DNA from: Ascidia mentula
Lineage: Eukaryota; Chordata; Ascidiacea; Phlebobranchia; Ascidiidae
Reading direction: 5' to 3'
Assembly: GCA_947561715.1 (NCBI GenBank)
Contig: OX387198.1
Location: 18,665,645-18,729,644, forward strand
Length of the DNA: 64,000 bases
Each line of letters opens with the position of its first letter. Positions within the stretch are counted from its first letter, which is position 1. Of this stretch, positions 23,475 to 33,229 are shown piece by piece. The notes below the pieces were generated by a model, which was not told the DNA's origin, did no database searches, and saw only the letters and a list, made by a program, of their open reading frames with translations. The position numbers and the translations under genes are program-made.

Positions 23475-24041
23475 AATACCTGTGTTCCCTTAGTGTCAGT
23501 GAAGTGGTTAGACGGATGATGAAGGAGTTAGGAACCACATCATTATGGGCAAAGTTCAGCTTTTTTGGTAGAAAGGGAAAAGAGTCTTTTGCGGCCCAAA
23601 AGTTGTGCCAAGTTGTTTTAAGTAAGTGTGTTAATAATGCAAATATAATTAAAAACGAGTGTCATAAATTCTTGGCCAATCACATGATTTTCTTCGATGT
23701 TTATGTTTTACTATTCATAACTTCATTATTTTTTTCTGAACCAGTTTTTGTTGGCCATGATGGGTTGTGCTCCACGGGTGTGGAGATACTGCTTCAAACC
23801 TTTAGTGCATTACCACATTTTATTGGAAATCCCAAAAGAGTAACATATTTATTCTGGTGCTAAATTTTCCAATAACTAATTTGTTTTGCATATGATTGTT
23901 TATTTATATGTTCATTATTATATTTCCTTTTTTGCCAGGAGCTGGAATGAATGCTGCCGGTGTAACTGCAAAGGAGGTTGAGACACAAATTAAAGACATC
24001 TTAAAACAGGCTCCACATAAAAAAGGCGGGCCACTTTATCA
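23475..24041 (+). CDS. DUF4806-type exons at the 3' end of the CACTA-like gene
   Basis: 23490-23622 encodes SEVVRRMMKELGTTSLWAKF followed by FFGRKGKESFAAQKLCQVVL, matching the DUF4806 pattern (arm-like helix, then GxKGKxxF). After an intron, 23940-24041 (TTTGCCAG acceptor, GTATTTC donor) encodes EVETQIKDILKQAPHKKGGP, fitting the last helices of that domain. DUF4806 occurs alone in many invertebrate proteins and also fused to transposases like this one. Its function is not known to me. Confidence 0.7.
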
Positions 24042-24479
24042 GGTATTTCATAAGTTCAGTTTAAAATCACATATTTTATGAGATTATTGCAGTTTTGTTA
24101 TATTACTGACCACAATTCACATACCATAATGTTATGAATGTGTTTGTCAACGTTTTTTTAAAAAAGGAGTGGTATGGGCTGTGAAGCCATTTTTAGTTGG
24201 ACACAGGGCTGTTATGAAATACAGATTTTACGTTTTGTCATATGCCTAAAATGGACCTTGAAATTAAAATTAACTTGGCTATGAACGACTGTAATGTTTT
24301 TCCCATACTTTGCAGGACAAATCCAACCCTCCAACGTCTGCAAGTCAGAGTTTGCCACTTTCCGACTCTGAATAGTATCTCTTAAATGGTGATTTTCGTA
24401 CATGAATACATGGAAAGAAATGATTTTGATTGTTCTTTCTTCATCAGATGATACCAAACCACTAGGTTAGAAAAACTTT

Positions 24480-24828
24480 GGGCAGGTACCAGCAACACAT
24501 TACTGGAACGTTAATAAAATCGGTCATAGAACAAAACTGTAAAACATTTTCAAAACAGTCCTCTGTATCGTTGTAACAAAGATAAGTGACAACGTTAGAA
24601 ATGGGTATCAGTGTGTCGACAGTTTTTGGTTTATATAACATTGCAACAAGACGTCGCTAGAACGTTCATAAAAAACAGCTTGCAAACAAAACTCTGAAAC
24701 GTTTCCCCAACGGTCGTCTGCACCGTTGTAACGCAGTTAATGACAACGTTAGGAATGGGTATCAACGTTTCCAACACTTTGGCAATACCTAAAACAAACG
24801 TTGTTGGGACGTTTTTTTGTTAGCTGGG
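24480..24828 (+). repeat. Right terminal and subterminal repeats (AACGTT-rich)
   Basis: Two tandem units of about 160-180 bp share GGAACGTT(A/C)ATAAA-like starts (24507, 24659), ACAAAACT(G/C)TGAAACxTTT, a CxGTTGTAAC block and TGACAACGTTAGNAATGGGTATCA (24588, 24741). The end is ACGTTTTTTTGTTAGCTGGG. The unit sequence differs from that of the left end apart from the AACGTT words and the terminal 11 bases. Confidence 0.65.
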
Positions 24829-25004
24829 ATGAGACCAAAAACCTTGATCTAGGAGAGATCACATTATGATATGTTAGACCGAGAACCAGGACCTGTTTAT
24901 TTGTGGAAACAGTCGCAAATATATAGGGATACATCAAAGACGAGAGAGAAACAAAGAGATAATTGCTGCGATTACGCGAGGGGACTTCGAGACAAGCCGA
25001 ATTC

Positions 25005-25790
25005 CCTACAAGTTAAAGAATCCCGTGACAACATTCGAACTACTCTTAATTTTTCACCCTTGAAATAACATTTTTATTCCGTTAAAAAATCATTAGTTAA
25101 GCTTCCTGTTCTAACTTACTTAAATCTTTATCTTTAGATCCTATTTTTAAACCCATTATTGACAAGGCCCTTTAAAATTTAATCCTCCTATTTTTGAGTT
25201 GCAAGATTCTTTTGGTCTTTCTTTAACCACCCCGAAAGAGATGCTTTCACACACTTATGATTTTTTTAAGTTGTTATATTCTAATCAAACATTTTTCTTA
25301 AACAACTTCATAAGTTTATTCCTGATTCTTTTTTAGAAAATTTTTATGCTCCCTTTTCAGTTTCAGAAGTTAAAAAATCGGTTTTTCTTTTTCCCTACGG
25401 TAAAACCCCCGGCCCCGAGTTTTACAAACTGTTCTGGGACCGACCTCACATTAGCTCTTAATTTTTCTTTCCTTAACGCTTATGCCCCTCCTAATTTCAC
25501 ATCAGGCCATATTACTCTTATTTTCAAAAAATCTGACCCTACTATGTTATTAAATTATCGCCCCATATCTCTCCTTAATTTAGATTATAAAATTCTGACT
25601 AAAGCACTTAATTTACGCATTACCCCTTTTATTTCACTGTTAATTTCCCCCAATCAGTTTGCCCAACCTGGTTTTACTTCTTCTCATGCAACTACTCTCC
25701 TCCGCGACCTTCACTATTCAGCTAAAAAACGTAATTCGGACTCCTTTTTTATCTCTCTCGATTTCTCGATTTTATCTCTCTCGAAAAAGA
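25005..25790 (+). pseudogene. L1/Tx1-like LINE remnant, copy 4 (RT)
   Basis: Short blocks at 25010-25060 match 19742 and 5672 (AAAGAATCCCG; ACAACATTCGAACTACTCTT), then deletions lead to an open RT segment from 25500: NYRPISLLNLDYKILTKALN, PFISLLISPNQFAQPGF, LLRDLHYSAKKRNSDSFFIS, LDF. The L1-type RT ends at about 25780, where it runs in frame into an R2-like sequence. This open part of about 90 residues is the best preserved piece of this LINE in the window. Confidence 0.8.
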
Positions 25791-26762
25791 AGTGTACAAC
25801 CCTCGGGATTACCAACACCCGAGGCAGAACGAGCGCGACGAGATTTCGGACCTCCCCATTCGTGACGATTGGAGAAGATCCAGTTCCCGTTATCCGTCCT
25901 GGCGAGTGGACGAAGTACCTGGGGGTGCAAATAGGCCCCCAGGGAACATGTAAGCTTCAAAAGAATGCGGTCATTGAGAACTTGGGACGGCTCCGCAAGG
26001 CAAGGCTCAAGCCTCAGCAAAAGGTGTTCATGCTGCGATTCCACTTCATCCCGAGGTGGAGTTACAGTCTGGCGATAACGTCCCAGACGGTGAACACCTT
26101 GAACTTTATCGATCAGGTCAATTGTCCATGCTCCGGCATCGTTGTCAAACGACTTCATTCATCTGCCCACAAAATGCGGAGGGCTCGGGATCCCCTGTTG
26201 TGCAGAGGCGTACTTCTTCTCGAAGTTGCGCCTAAAAGACAGGTTGATAAGATCGGAGGATCCTGCGATCGCAGTTTTGGCACCGATACTCCATAATAAA
26301 ATCATGGAGTGGCTGGAGAAGAGATTCCTCGCAGAAGATGAAATGTAAAAAGGTCCTCCACAACATCGGCTCGTCAGCTCCGCTTTTCTGAGAAGGTCCA
26401 GGGATACAGATCTCTGCACTTTTCAGGTAAGTATTGCAATAACTGGCTAGCCGGTGCAACGGCAACTTTAACCGGACGAAACTTTGTTCAGGGATGGGTA
26501 CTAAGATCTCAAACACTCCCTACCCGCGAGAGCATTACAAGAGGACGTCCGGACGAAGGCTTGCAGAACGAAACGCAGGCCCATATTTTGCAGAACTGCC
26601 ACGTGACGAACAAGACTAGTCTTGCCTGGTACAACGCTGTTCTGCAGGTGTTGGTCGCGCGTTTGAGAAAGAGAACTGGCGGGTTCAAGAAGAGCCAATA
26701 ATATCAACGGCGAGTGGAAATGCGCAATGACCCAGGATGATGACTTAGTTCCGATTGGTGCA
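25791..26762 (+). pseudogene. R2-like retrotransposon remnant (RT thumb, CCHC region, 3' end)
   Basis: 25791-26140 reads KCTTLGI, GEWTKYLGVQIGPQG, ARLKPQQKVFMLRFHFIPRW, the region after the RT palm in R2-clade proteins. The next frame (26142-26348) gives IHLPTKCGGLGIPCCAEAYF. Near 26570 NETQAHILQNC corresponds to the ETxxHILQxC of the zinc knuckle before the restriction-like endonuclease; the endonuclease itself is almost entirely missing. The RT palm is absent upstream, replaced by L1-type RT. The fragment ends at 26762, where 28S sequence begins, so it retains a true R2 3' junction. Confidence 0.85.
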
Positions 26763-26815
26763 TAGCCAAATGCCTCTTCACCTAATTTGTGACGTGCATG
26801 AAGATTCCCGCTGAG
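26763..26815 (+). rRNA. 28S fragment at an R2 3' junction
   Basis: TAGCCAAATGCCTCTTCACC followed by TAATTTGTGACGTGCATGAA and GATTCCCGCTG matches the first 60 bases of 28S downstream of the R2 site (compare 27-88), with an 11-base deletion and several substitutions. It is a pseudogene fragment that shows where the R2 copy was once inserted. Confidence 0.85.
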
Positions 26816-26817
26816 AA

Positions 26818-27575
26818 TGCGAGTGACACAGAGGCCTCAGGTGGCATTCTCTGAATTTGCCGAAACAATCGACAGAAATTGGAGCAGAATAGAAAAGGAT
26901 GTGGGAACGCTTGCTCAAAATGAATGTGTGACGCTTGGCACCGAAAACCTGAAGGTTATTCCAGCGTCCCCCTGCCCATACTCTCGCATTCCCCATCTTT
27001 TCATTGCTGAAATACTTTGGGCAAAAATAAACCAATGAATGAATTGTGCAAAATCGTTTAGTTCAAAAATTAAATGAATTGTGCGAAGGCATTTAGAAAG
27101 TACGTTGGACGTAGTGAGGCTAAAGCGAAATCTTTACTTAAATCAAGCAATAAGCGAAATGGAGGAGATCGACGAGTTTTATTTGCACAAAATGACTCAC
27201 GTTGGTGCCTCCATGTTCCTGTTGGGGATTCACCTGCATGTAATGAAGTACATTTTTTTAAATAAGGAGGATGTGGGTAGTAATTGCAGTGGTGATTTAC
27301 TTAAAAGAAAAGAATTCCCACTCCTACAGTGAAGCTATTATTGCACACGTACGCAAAACGTGACGGAAGGCACAAGGAAACGAGTAAGGCGTTCTTTGGA
27401 GGAAATAATTTCCCTAAAAAGAAAATATTTAGCTGACGGAGGTGGGCCTTCCAGCAGTGGTACCTGCACGGAACAAGGGATCAAAGAGAAAAGAATTGAT
27501 GAAATCAAAGAGGAGAACAAGTGCAAAACACTGCGGAAAAAGCAAAAAAGAACAGAAAATAAGGGAGAAGAAAGC
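26818..27575 (+). pseudogene. 'Family A' gene copy 3
   Basis: 26818 onward encodes RPQVAFSEFAETIDRNWSRI, matching KPHVALSELSETLEKNWSVI of the 8.1 kb copy. 27081-27270 gives EMEEIDEFYLHKMTHVGASM and FLLGIHLHVMKYIF, matching NECYMHKMTQVGGSM and YLIGIHLRVMQFVF. 27360-27575 is a basic tail (RKRVRRSLEE, KTLRKKQKRTENK). The basic N-terminus seen at 1480 and 7935 is absent. The middle is replaced or frameshifted. Conservation of three blocks at roughly the same spacing argues that family A was a real protein about 300 residues long. Confidence 0.6.
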
Positions 27576-27579
27576 TAAG

Positions 27580-28587
27580 GTACTCCAATGATGATTTTCT
27601 GTATTTCCGCATCAAGCTGCGTCAGTATTCGTTTGTGCGATGGAGGAAAAACGAAGACCGTGAGCGTTTGCGGCGCTTTGGAGAAATGGACATTCCAGCG
27701 GAAGATACCAATTCGAAACGGCTTGCTGTGGGAGGTCGTCTTTGGAAAGTTGGATTCGTCTTGGTTTGTGCGCGTTATTTTTCGGTAAACACGTGTAATA
27801 ACAGACTCGGGTTTAGGCGTCCTTACTTTTCCACATTGAAGACGTGCTAATGTAGTGCAAATTACACTGTTCCTCGAATTGCTGATTGACCCCAATTCTT
27901 AAGACCAATAAATTCTTGCATTTTTCGCGTTGCACGTGGAATACAGCACGATTATAGGTACAAAGAAGACGAAGATTAAATGCTAGTTCATGTGACAACG
28001 TAAATTGTTTCTTTTTGACTGCCTGCATTGCAGTTGGTCATTCGAGTCTACTACTATCGCGTGACAAGTGCATAATTTTCCTGCCTCGGTCCAATAAAGT
28101 CCTCTCGAGGATGTCGTAAAGTGGCGCCCGATTACTATTCGCTCGCACTTTGTAATGCTCTACGCTAAGATTAAGGCATTCCTACCATAGGCGTCCATTG
28201 AAGGGGGGTTGTCGACTTTTCTTTTCCAAAATTCTGAGTTAATAAACTACGTGTAAGCAATCGCTCATAAGAAGAAGCCTACGTCGGACAGTTTTACGAA
28301 CACTTCTTGTTACGACTTTTAGAATCGTAGACAAAGAACGTTGAATGCTGTTAGAAGTGACTCTATTACGTCACAAGCTCAACTACCGTTAATGTGACAG
28401 TACAACACTAACTATGTCATAATGATCCCGTAACGTTGCAAAACTGAAAACTAGTTGTTAGCCACAAACTTCTTAGTGTTTGCAGCAGCAGTGCAGCAAA
28501 TTTATTGAAACATGAACTGAACTAACGTGAACGTAAGAAACGAAACAGTGAAGAAGGGAAAAACGAAGACGAAGAACCAACCTATGA
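27580..28587. other. No recognisable gene
   Basis: Overlapping short frames occur in both strands at 27575-28028, none with a recognised domain. Nothing else is supported. Confidence 0.4.
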
Positions 28588-28774
28588 AGACGATCAGAGC
28601 GATTAGCGTGAGAATCTCATACAAACTCATCAACAATTTTGTCCAACTCAAGGGATTCGGCGACAGCTTGGTGAGAATTTATGACTCCCTCCTAAATGAT
28701 TGAGACGCTTCTGTGACTGAGTCTTTAAAGTGCATATGACACGGTCATGGCAACTTTGCGCAAAACTAAAGGTA
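28588..28774 (+). repeat. Left member of a direct repeat around the 18S-R2-28S block
   Basis: AGACGATCAGAGCGATTAGC through CAAAACTAAAGGTA recurs at 30258-30392 with two internal deletions in the second copy (187 versus 135 bp). The pair brackets about 1.5 kb of 18S, R2 and 28S fragments. The inner end, CATGGCAACTTTGCGCAAAA, is also present at about 16925. Confidence 0.75.
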
Positions 28775-28985
28775 CATGTATCCAAAGCCATTCGCTCTCG
28801 TACAGTGAAACTGCGAATGGCTTATTAAACCAGTTTTGGTTCATTTTATCGTACATCGTACTTAAAAATCTAGAGCTAATACATGCGGTCAGGGTGCGCA
28901 TTTATTAGTACAAAATCGGCCGAGCCGACTTTGCTTCGCGTCGCGCCCGCCACGTTTTGGCGACTTTGGACATCGGCGTTGATTA
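28772..28985 (+). rRNA. 18S (SSU) rRNA 5'-region fragment, internally deleted
   Basis: GTACAGTGAAACTGCGAATGGCTTATTAAACCAGTT (read as two blocks), TCGTACATCGTACTT, TCTAGAGCTAATACATGC and GCGCATTTATTAGTACAAAA are the successive conserved elements near position 80-230 of 18S rRNA. About 14 bases are missing between TACTT and TCTAGAG, where the GGATAACTGTGGTAAT block should be. Similarity fades near 28985 (TTTTGGCGACTTTGGA). It is a displaced pseudogene fragment. Confidence 0.85.
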
Positions 28986-29039
28986 GATCCATGAAGAGGT
29001 CAGCACCCGACCCCGACTAGCTGTCTGTAAGGGAACTCA

Positions 29040-30228
29040 AGGCGCTGAAAACGGCAGATGTCAGAAGGCCCGCACGATCTTTGTTCCAAAAGTTGCGATC
29101 CCGAGTGAACCGGCAGAGTTAAGTCTCCTCAGGTGCTTTCACAAGCTCCTGTTTGCACCTGTGAGCTGGCTTCTTCCGATCAGTGACCGGCAGAAGGGTT
29201 TGAAGAACAAAGACAGTGTGGGTTGAAAGGATTTGCGGAAGCCAAACAACGAATGATGCCGCTTCATGTGGCGTTCATTGATGTTGCCAAGGCGTTTGAT
29301 TCGGTGTCCCATGACAGTATTCCACTGGCCTTGGGACGACTGGGCGTGCCCGAACCCTTTCTCGACAACATCCGCGGAATGTACTGTAGTCCTGTACGGT
29401 CCTGCAGTCGGGAGGTTCGGAAACTGGCACAATTCCAGTGCATCCGGGCGTGAGGCAGGGTGACCCGATGTCCGGGCTCCTGTTAATTGCTGTGGTTGAT
29501 TGGGCCTTGGCGTTGGCAATTATCGTTGGTGGTTAACGGGTCATCACCAAGGCAGGTACGGTTAAGGCTCCTGGTTAAATGTTGACCGACTCCGCCGACG
29601 ATCGTGGTCTAACAGAGCACGCACTCGTGGGTACCTACGGCGGAGTGACCGTGGCCGCCCGGTAGAGTGCGATTGCTTCGCCCAAAGGGAAACCCTCGCA
29701 CGTTTGTTGCACGGTCCACGGACTGTGTGCCACGATCGGTAGGCCCAGGTAAGAGAAAAGGGAAGCCTGACTTATTGTCAACCAAATGTGATAGATCTTT
29801 CGTGGTGGATGTCACGGTTGTGGAGGACTCACTCCACAGGGAGTTCGAGGCCAAGTAGGGAAATACCGACGTCCGGAGGTGCCCGAGAGGGTCAGGGGTC
29901 GTTTAAAGAGCACGAATGTGCTGTCGTGCCCCAAAATCCGCTACATCGAGTCAGCGGACCTCCTGCAATTGTTGGTAATTGATAGTTTTCGGTTCTTTTA
30001 AGCAACCGATTTATGATCACGCCTGAAAGCTGGCGTTGAATGTGTGGTTGTTATGTTTGGGTAGTAGAGGTTGCCTGTTGGACAGGATAGGTTGCATAGG
30101 GACCGGGGCGGTTTATTACTCGAGTGCACTATGTTTTTGCAAGGGTTGTGACAACATCGTCTTTAAGATGGGTGGAGGCCGACGAAAAAAAAAACGTATC
30201 CCCCGGCACATGTGTGAAAGCGTTAACC
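29040..30228 (+). pseudogene. R2-like retrotransposon remnant (RT palm plus endonuclease)
   Basis: 29223-29450 has FIDVAKAFDSVSHDSI (RT motif A with the catalytic Asp), ALGRLGVPEPFLDNIRGMY. A shift near 29440 gives PGVRQGDPMSGLLLIAVVDW (motif B), and a damaged ADD follows at about 29590. The sequence then jumps to 29660-29857, with GKPDLL, VVDVTVVEDS and HREFEAK of the R2 restriction-like endonuclease. The RT thumb and CCHC knuckle between them are deleted. 29860-30228 is probably the 3' UTR, since 28S-like sequence follows. Confidence 0.8.
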
Positions 30229-30257
30229 TACCTTTATGCCTCGTCATCTGATTAAAA
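30229..30257 (+). rRNA. Short 28S remnant at an R2 3' junction
   Basis: TACCTTTATGCCTCGTCATC followed by TGATTA resembles TAGCCAAATGCCTCGTCATC then TAATTA, the first 28S bases after the R2 site. It is only about 25 bases long and then runs into the right-hand direct repeat. It agrees with the R2-like sequence immediately upstream. Confidence 0.6.
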
Positions 30258-30392
30258 AGACGATCAGAGCGATTAGCGTGAGAATCTGATACAAACTCGT
30301 GAGAATTTATGACACCCTCCTAAATAATTGAGACTGAGTCTTTAAAGGACATAACACGATCATGGCAACTTTAAAGCGCAAAACTAAAGGTA
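30258..30392 (+). repeat. Right member of the direct repeat around the 18S-R2-28S block
   Basis: Matches 28588-28774 from AGACGATCAGAGCGATTAGC to AACTAAAGGTA; 52 bases are missing overall compared with the left copy. Confidence 0.75.
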
Positions 30393-33035
30393 GAATGAAA
30401 AGACTGGCGTAAGGTCTTTAGCTGCTTGCACTTGAGGTAATTATGTATCGATGCATGCGAGACTGCTGATCAGAGAATGCACGCAAAAGTTGTGATAATT
30501 TGTCACCTTTTTATGCTTTTAAATGGTCGCGGACCCCCTACATTTTTCTGCTGTAATGTTCGAGTTTAGTGCTTTGTATGCATTCAGTATGTATGTCTAA
30601 TGCACCTATGTTGAGCAGAGTAATAAACAACACCAGAAAATGTAGGACTGATATTTAAATTATACTGCTCTTCTAGCATTGTATTGTCGTAATCGGTACA
30701 AGCGGCAAGAGCGCACATAAGCATGGTCGCGCTTGTGCTATATTGTTACGACTTTTCGTCTAACATTCATCGAGACTTTGGTACCGTAATACATGAAACA
30801 CTGCGGGATGCGAAATTGCAAGTTTTTGATGTCGGTTCAAAGCTCAAAGAACTGCTTCAAAACTATGGACACCTTCGTTTCATTTCAACGCGAGTGGCTT
30901 AGTGAATTTAATTGGTTGGGGTATAGTCACGCAAAAAAACGAAAGTTTTTGTAAATTTTGTGCGCTATTTGCACCAAAATCTGTCGGTAGAATACATGTT
31001 TGTCTACATTTCACGCGTTTCCTCATGTTGTGCTCTGCTAGTCCTTTCTTTTTCCAATTTGTAAACAAGTCTGCTCGATGTCATAATTCGTCATATTGTA
31101 CGCGTAGCTTTAACAACAGGGGCTGTACTGTGTGATGTCAAATAATTAGCCTCGAAGAAATCAGATTGCAGCAAACATCACATGTCAATGACTTCAAATG
31201 AACTATTATATTGTTTTTGTTCCGTCTAATATTTAAAACATTTGCGTCCAAGTTGTATTATTTTCCTTGTTTCAATGAGGTGCACAATTATTAAAAGGTT
31301 AGGTCATTCAAAACGTTATGAAGTATTCTGTGTTGCAAAAGCATAATGTGTTGCGAGGATCCGACTTATTTGTATGAGACTGTCGATTTTCAGAGAATAT
31401 TACTGCAAAAGGTATATAAAAACTAGAATGTGCACAAAGCACTGAAGTGTAAAATGTTGTTTGTAAGTATTTATTGTGTTTTAGAAAAATCCCTTGTAGT
31501 AACCGTATATTGTTTAAAGAAACCGCGTATTTATTCAAACCGTCAGACTGTCGCCAAACCGCGTTGCATGTATTGTGTATCGTTTTTCTCGTCCCTTTCA
31601 CTTTCGTTTTGTTTTCTAATCACCGAACTCGTACCTGCACCGCCGATAACAACCACTACTGGGAACCTCTAATAATTCTTTTTTACTTCTTTTACACCTT
31701 GTCTGCAGCTTTTCAATAATATGGCTTTTTTGCACATATACTTCAAATACATTTGCAATGTTTTACGGAAATTGAATTATGTTCACATGCACTGTTCGAT
31801 TTCTTCAATTTACTTTTAATACATTTTGGGCAGTGTTTTATTGTTGAAATGTATATTTCTCTACTTCCCAGGGTTCGTGTTTTGTCGAATATTTGCACTG
31901 TTAAATGTAGTCATTTTGCCACGGCAAGCTGCCAGCTTCACTGTTGAAATAGTTGCGAAAGTTGTCACGAACAGTATGTGCATCAGATAAACTTCTGCCG
32001 TGTTTTTGCTGGCAAAACTTCGCAACGATTAATCATCAGTTTCAGCATGAACAGATTCTACATCTTTTTCAATGAGCAAAAGGTTTTGTAGGACGCAAAT
32101 AGCCATACTTCGTATCACACATAAAGAAAAAGGCTGATTCCCACTGGCTAACGATACGACAACGATTGGGAAATGTACGATAGTACGCTACGCAAGTGCT
32201 TCGGTGCAAACCTACTTCAATCATCTTGTTTATAGAGAAATATTTGATAAAGCTCTACAACCACAATGTTAATGCATTCAAAATTTATTCACCTTTTCAG
32301 AACACAACACAAAACAATTGTAAATAGTTTGCTGCTATTATTTTCACAAAAAATAATTTGTTGGTAGAGATATGACATAATTGTGTGAAAAACAACCCAA
32401 TTTCCAGACTATGGATTGGGTCACTTCATTGCCAATTGCTTGGAAATAAAATCTTTTTTGCTTTTCTCTTCTGTAAACAATAAATATGTCAATTTAATAA
32501 AGAACTAAAGATGTTACCAGGAATACATAATCTAAATTATGGGTATTCTGCAAGTAATCACTGTGCCATAAGATGATTTACAGTGTTTGAATATTACTGA
32601 CAAAACACAGCTTTGTGGCAATCCATAAACAGCCACTGACACAATATTAAACTTTATGTAACTTGAGGATAACTAGACTCACATTCTGTATCAAAAATTC
32701 AATTACAGGTATATGCAATTAATGCACAGTCAAATTCCTGGTCCTAGTAATAGTAAATGACTGTAACAAAAGCACTATTTGACAAAATACTGCATAAAAA
32801 TGATATCATAAAAAATGAGGAACAAACTTAAATCATTCTTCGCCAGTAGTGAGCATTAAAACAATCCTAAAACACTTGTGAACAGCACAGCGAATCATAT
32901 TTTCCACTCCACAACAAGCTATTTCGCTACGATGTGCTTACGACGCACGACGGAGTAAAACTCGATTCTACTCGATCGTAGCGTCGTTGGATCGACTTCT
33001 TTCGACATCAGCATGGCAAAGCTGAAAATAGTTCA
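30393..33035. other. No recognisable gene
   Basis: AT-rich DNA with short frames in both strands (for instance 30902-31135 and 31308-31719), none with recognised domains. It holds no match to the other repeats that I could see. Confidence 0.4.
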
Positions 33036-33049
33036 TTAATCCCACCTGA

Positions 33050-33205
33050 AATCATATATTTTGTTCTCCCTCGTTTGATTTGCACCTCCATATGGTCGCA
33101 TCAAATTTGGATGTAAACCAAATGCAGCATCTCCCACGAACACAAACGGAATATCAGGTGAAGTGGTATCTGGTAGTGCCTTGGGCTCAACCAAACAAAG
33201 ACTTT
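33050..33205 (-). pseudogene. Second PIF/Harbinger transposase fragment
   Basis: On the minus strand: LPDTTSPDIPFVFVGDAAFG and LHPNLMRPYGG. This parallels LPGTDIQVPFVFVGDEAFPL in the neighbouring transposase, but with Ala where the catalytic Glu of the DDE triad should be (GDAAF for GDEAF). It begins right after the VPWQ end of the neighbouring copy and ends near a splice-like AG at about 33050. It is a fragment of a diverged paralogue joined to the first. Confidence 0.75.
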
Positions 33206-33229
33206 TCTGAAGTTCCATGGCAAACAAAG

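Larger units (their letters stand above)
19933..24828 (+). mobile_element. Complete CACTA-like DNA transposon, 4896 bp
   Basis: Left end CCCAGCTAACACAAAACGTT and right end ACGTTTTTTTGTTAGCTGGG are inverted: CCCAGCTAACA is perfect over 11 bases and is followed on both sides by A-rich sequence and ACGT. AT flanks both ends (19931-19932 and 24829-24830), consistent with a 2-bp target duplication. Both subterminal zones are crowded with AACGTT-type words. Inside lies one plus-strand spliced gene encoding a CACTA-like transposase and DUF4806. The termini are not the CACTA pentamer itself; the assignment rests on the transposase family. It lies among LINE fragments, so it probably inserted into a dead LINE neighbourhood. 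Confidence 0.75.

Noticed and set aside
25772..26516. Minus-strand ORFs of 86-128 codons
   Set aside because: Antisense to the R2-like thumb region; no recognisable domain.
29139..29519. Minus-strand ORF of 126 codons
   Set aside because: Antisense to the R2-like RT palm, whose motifs are clear on the plus strand.
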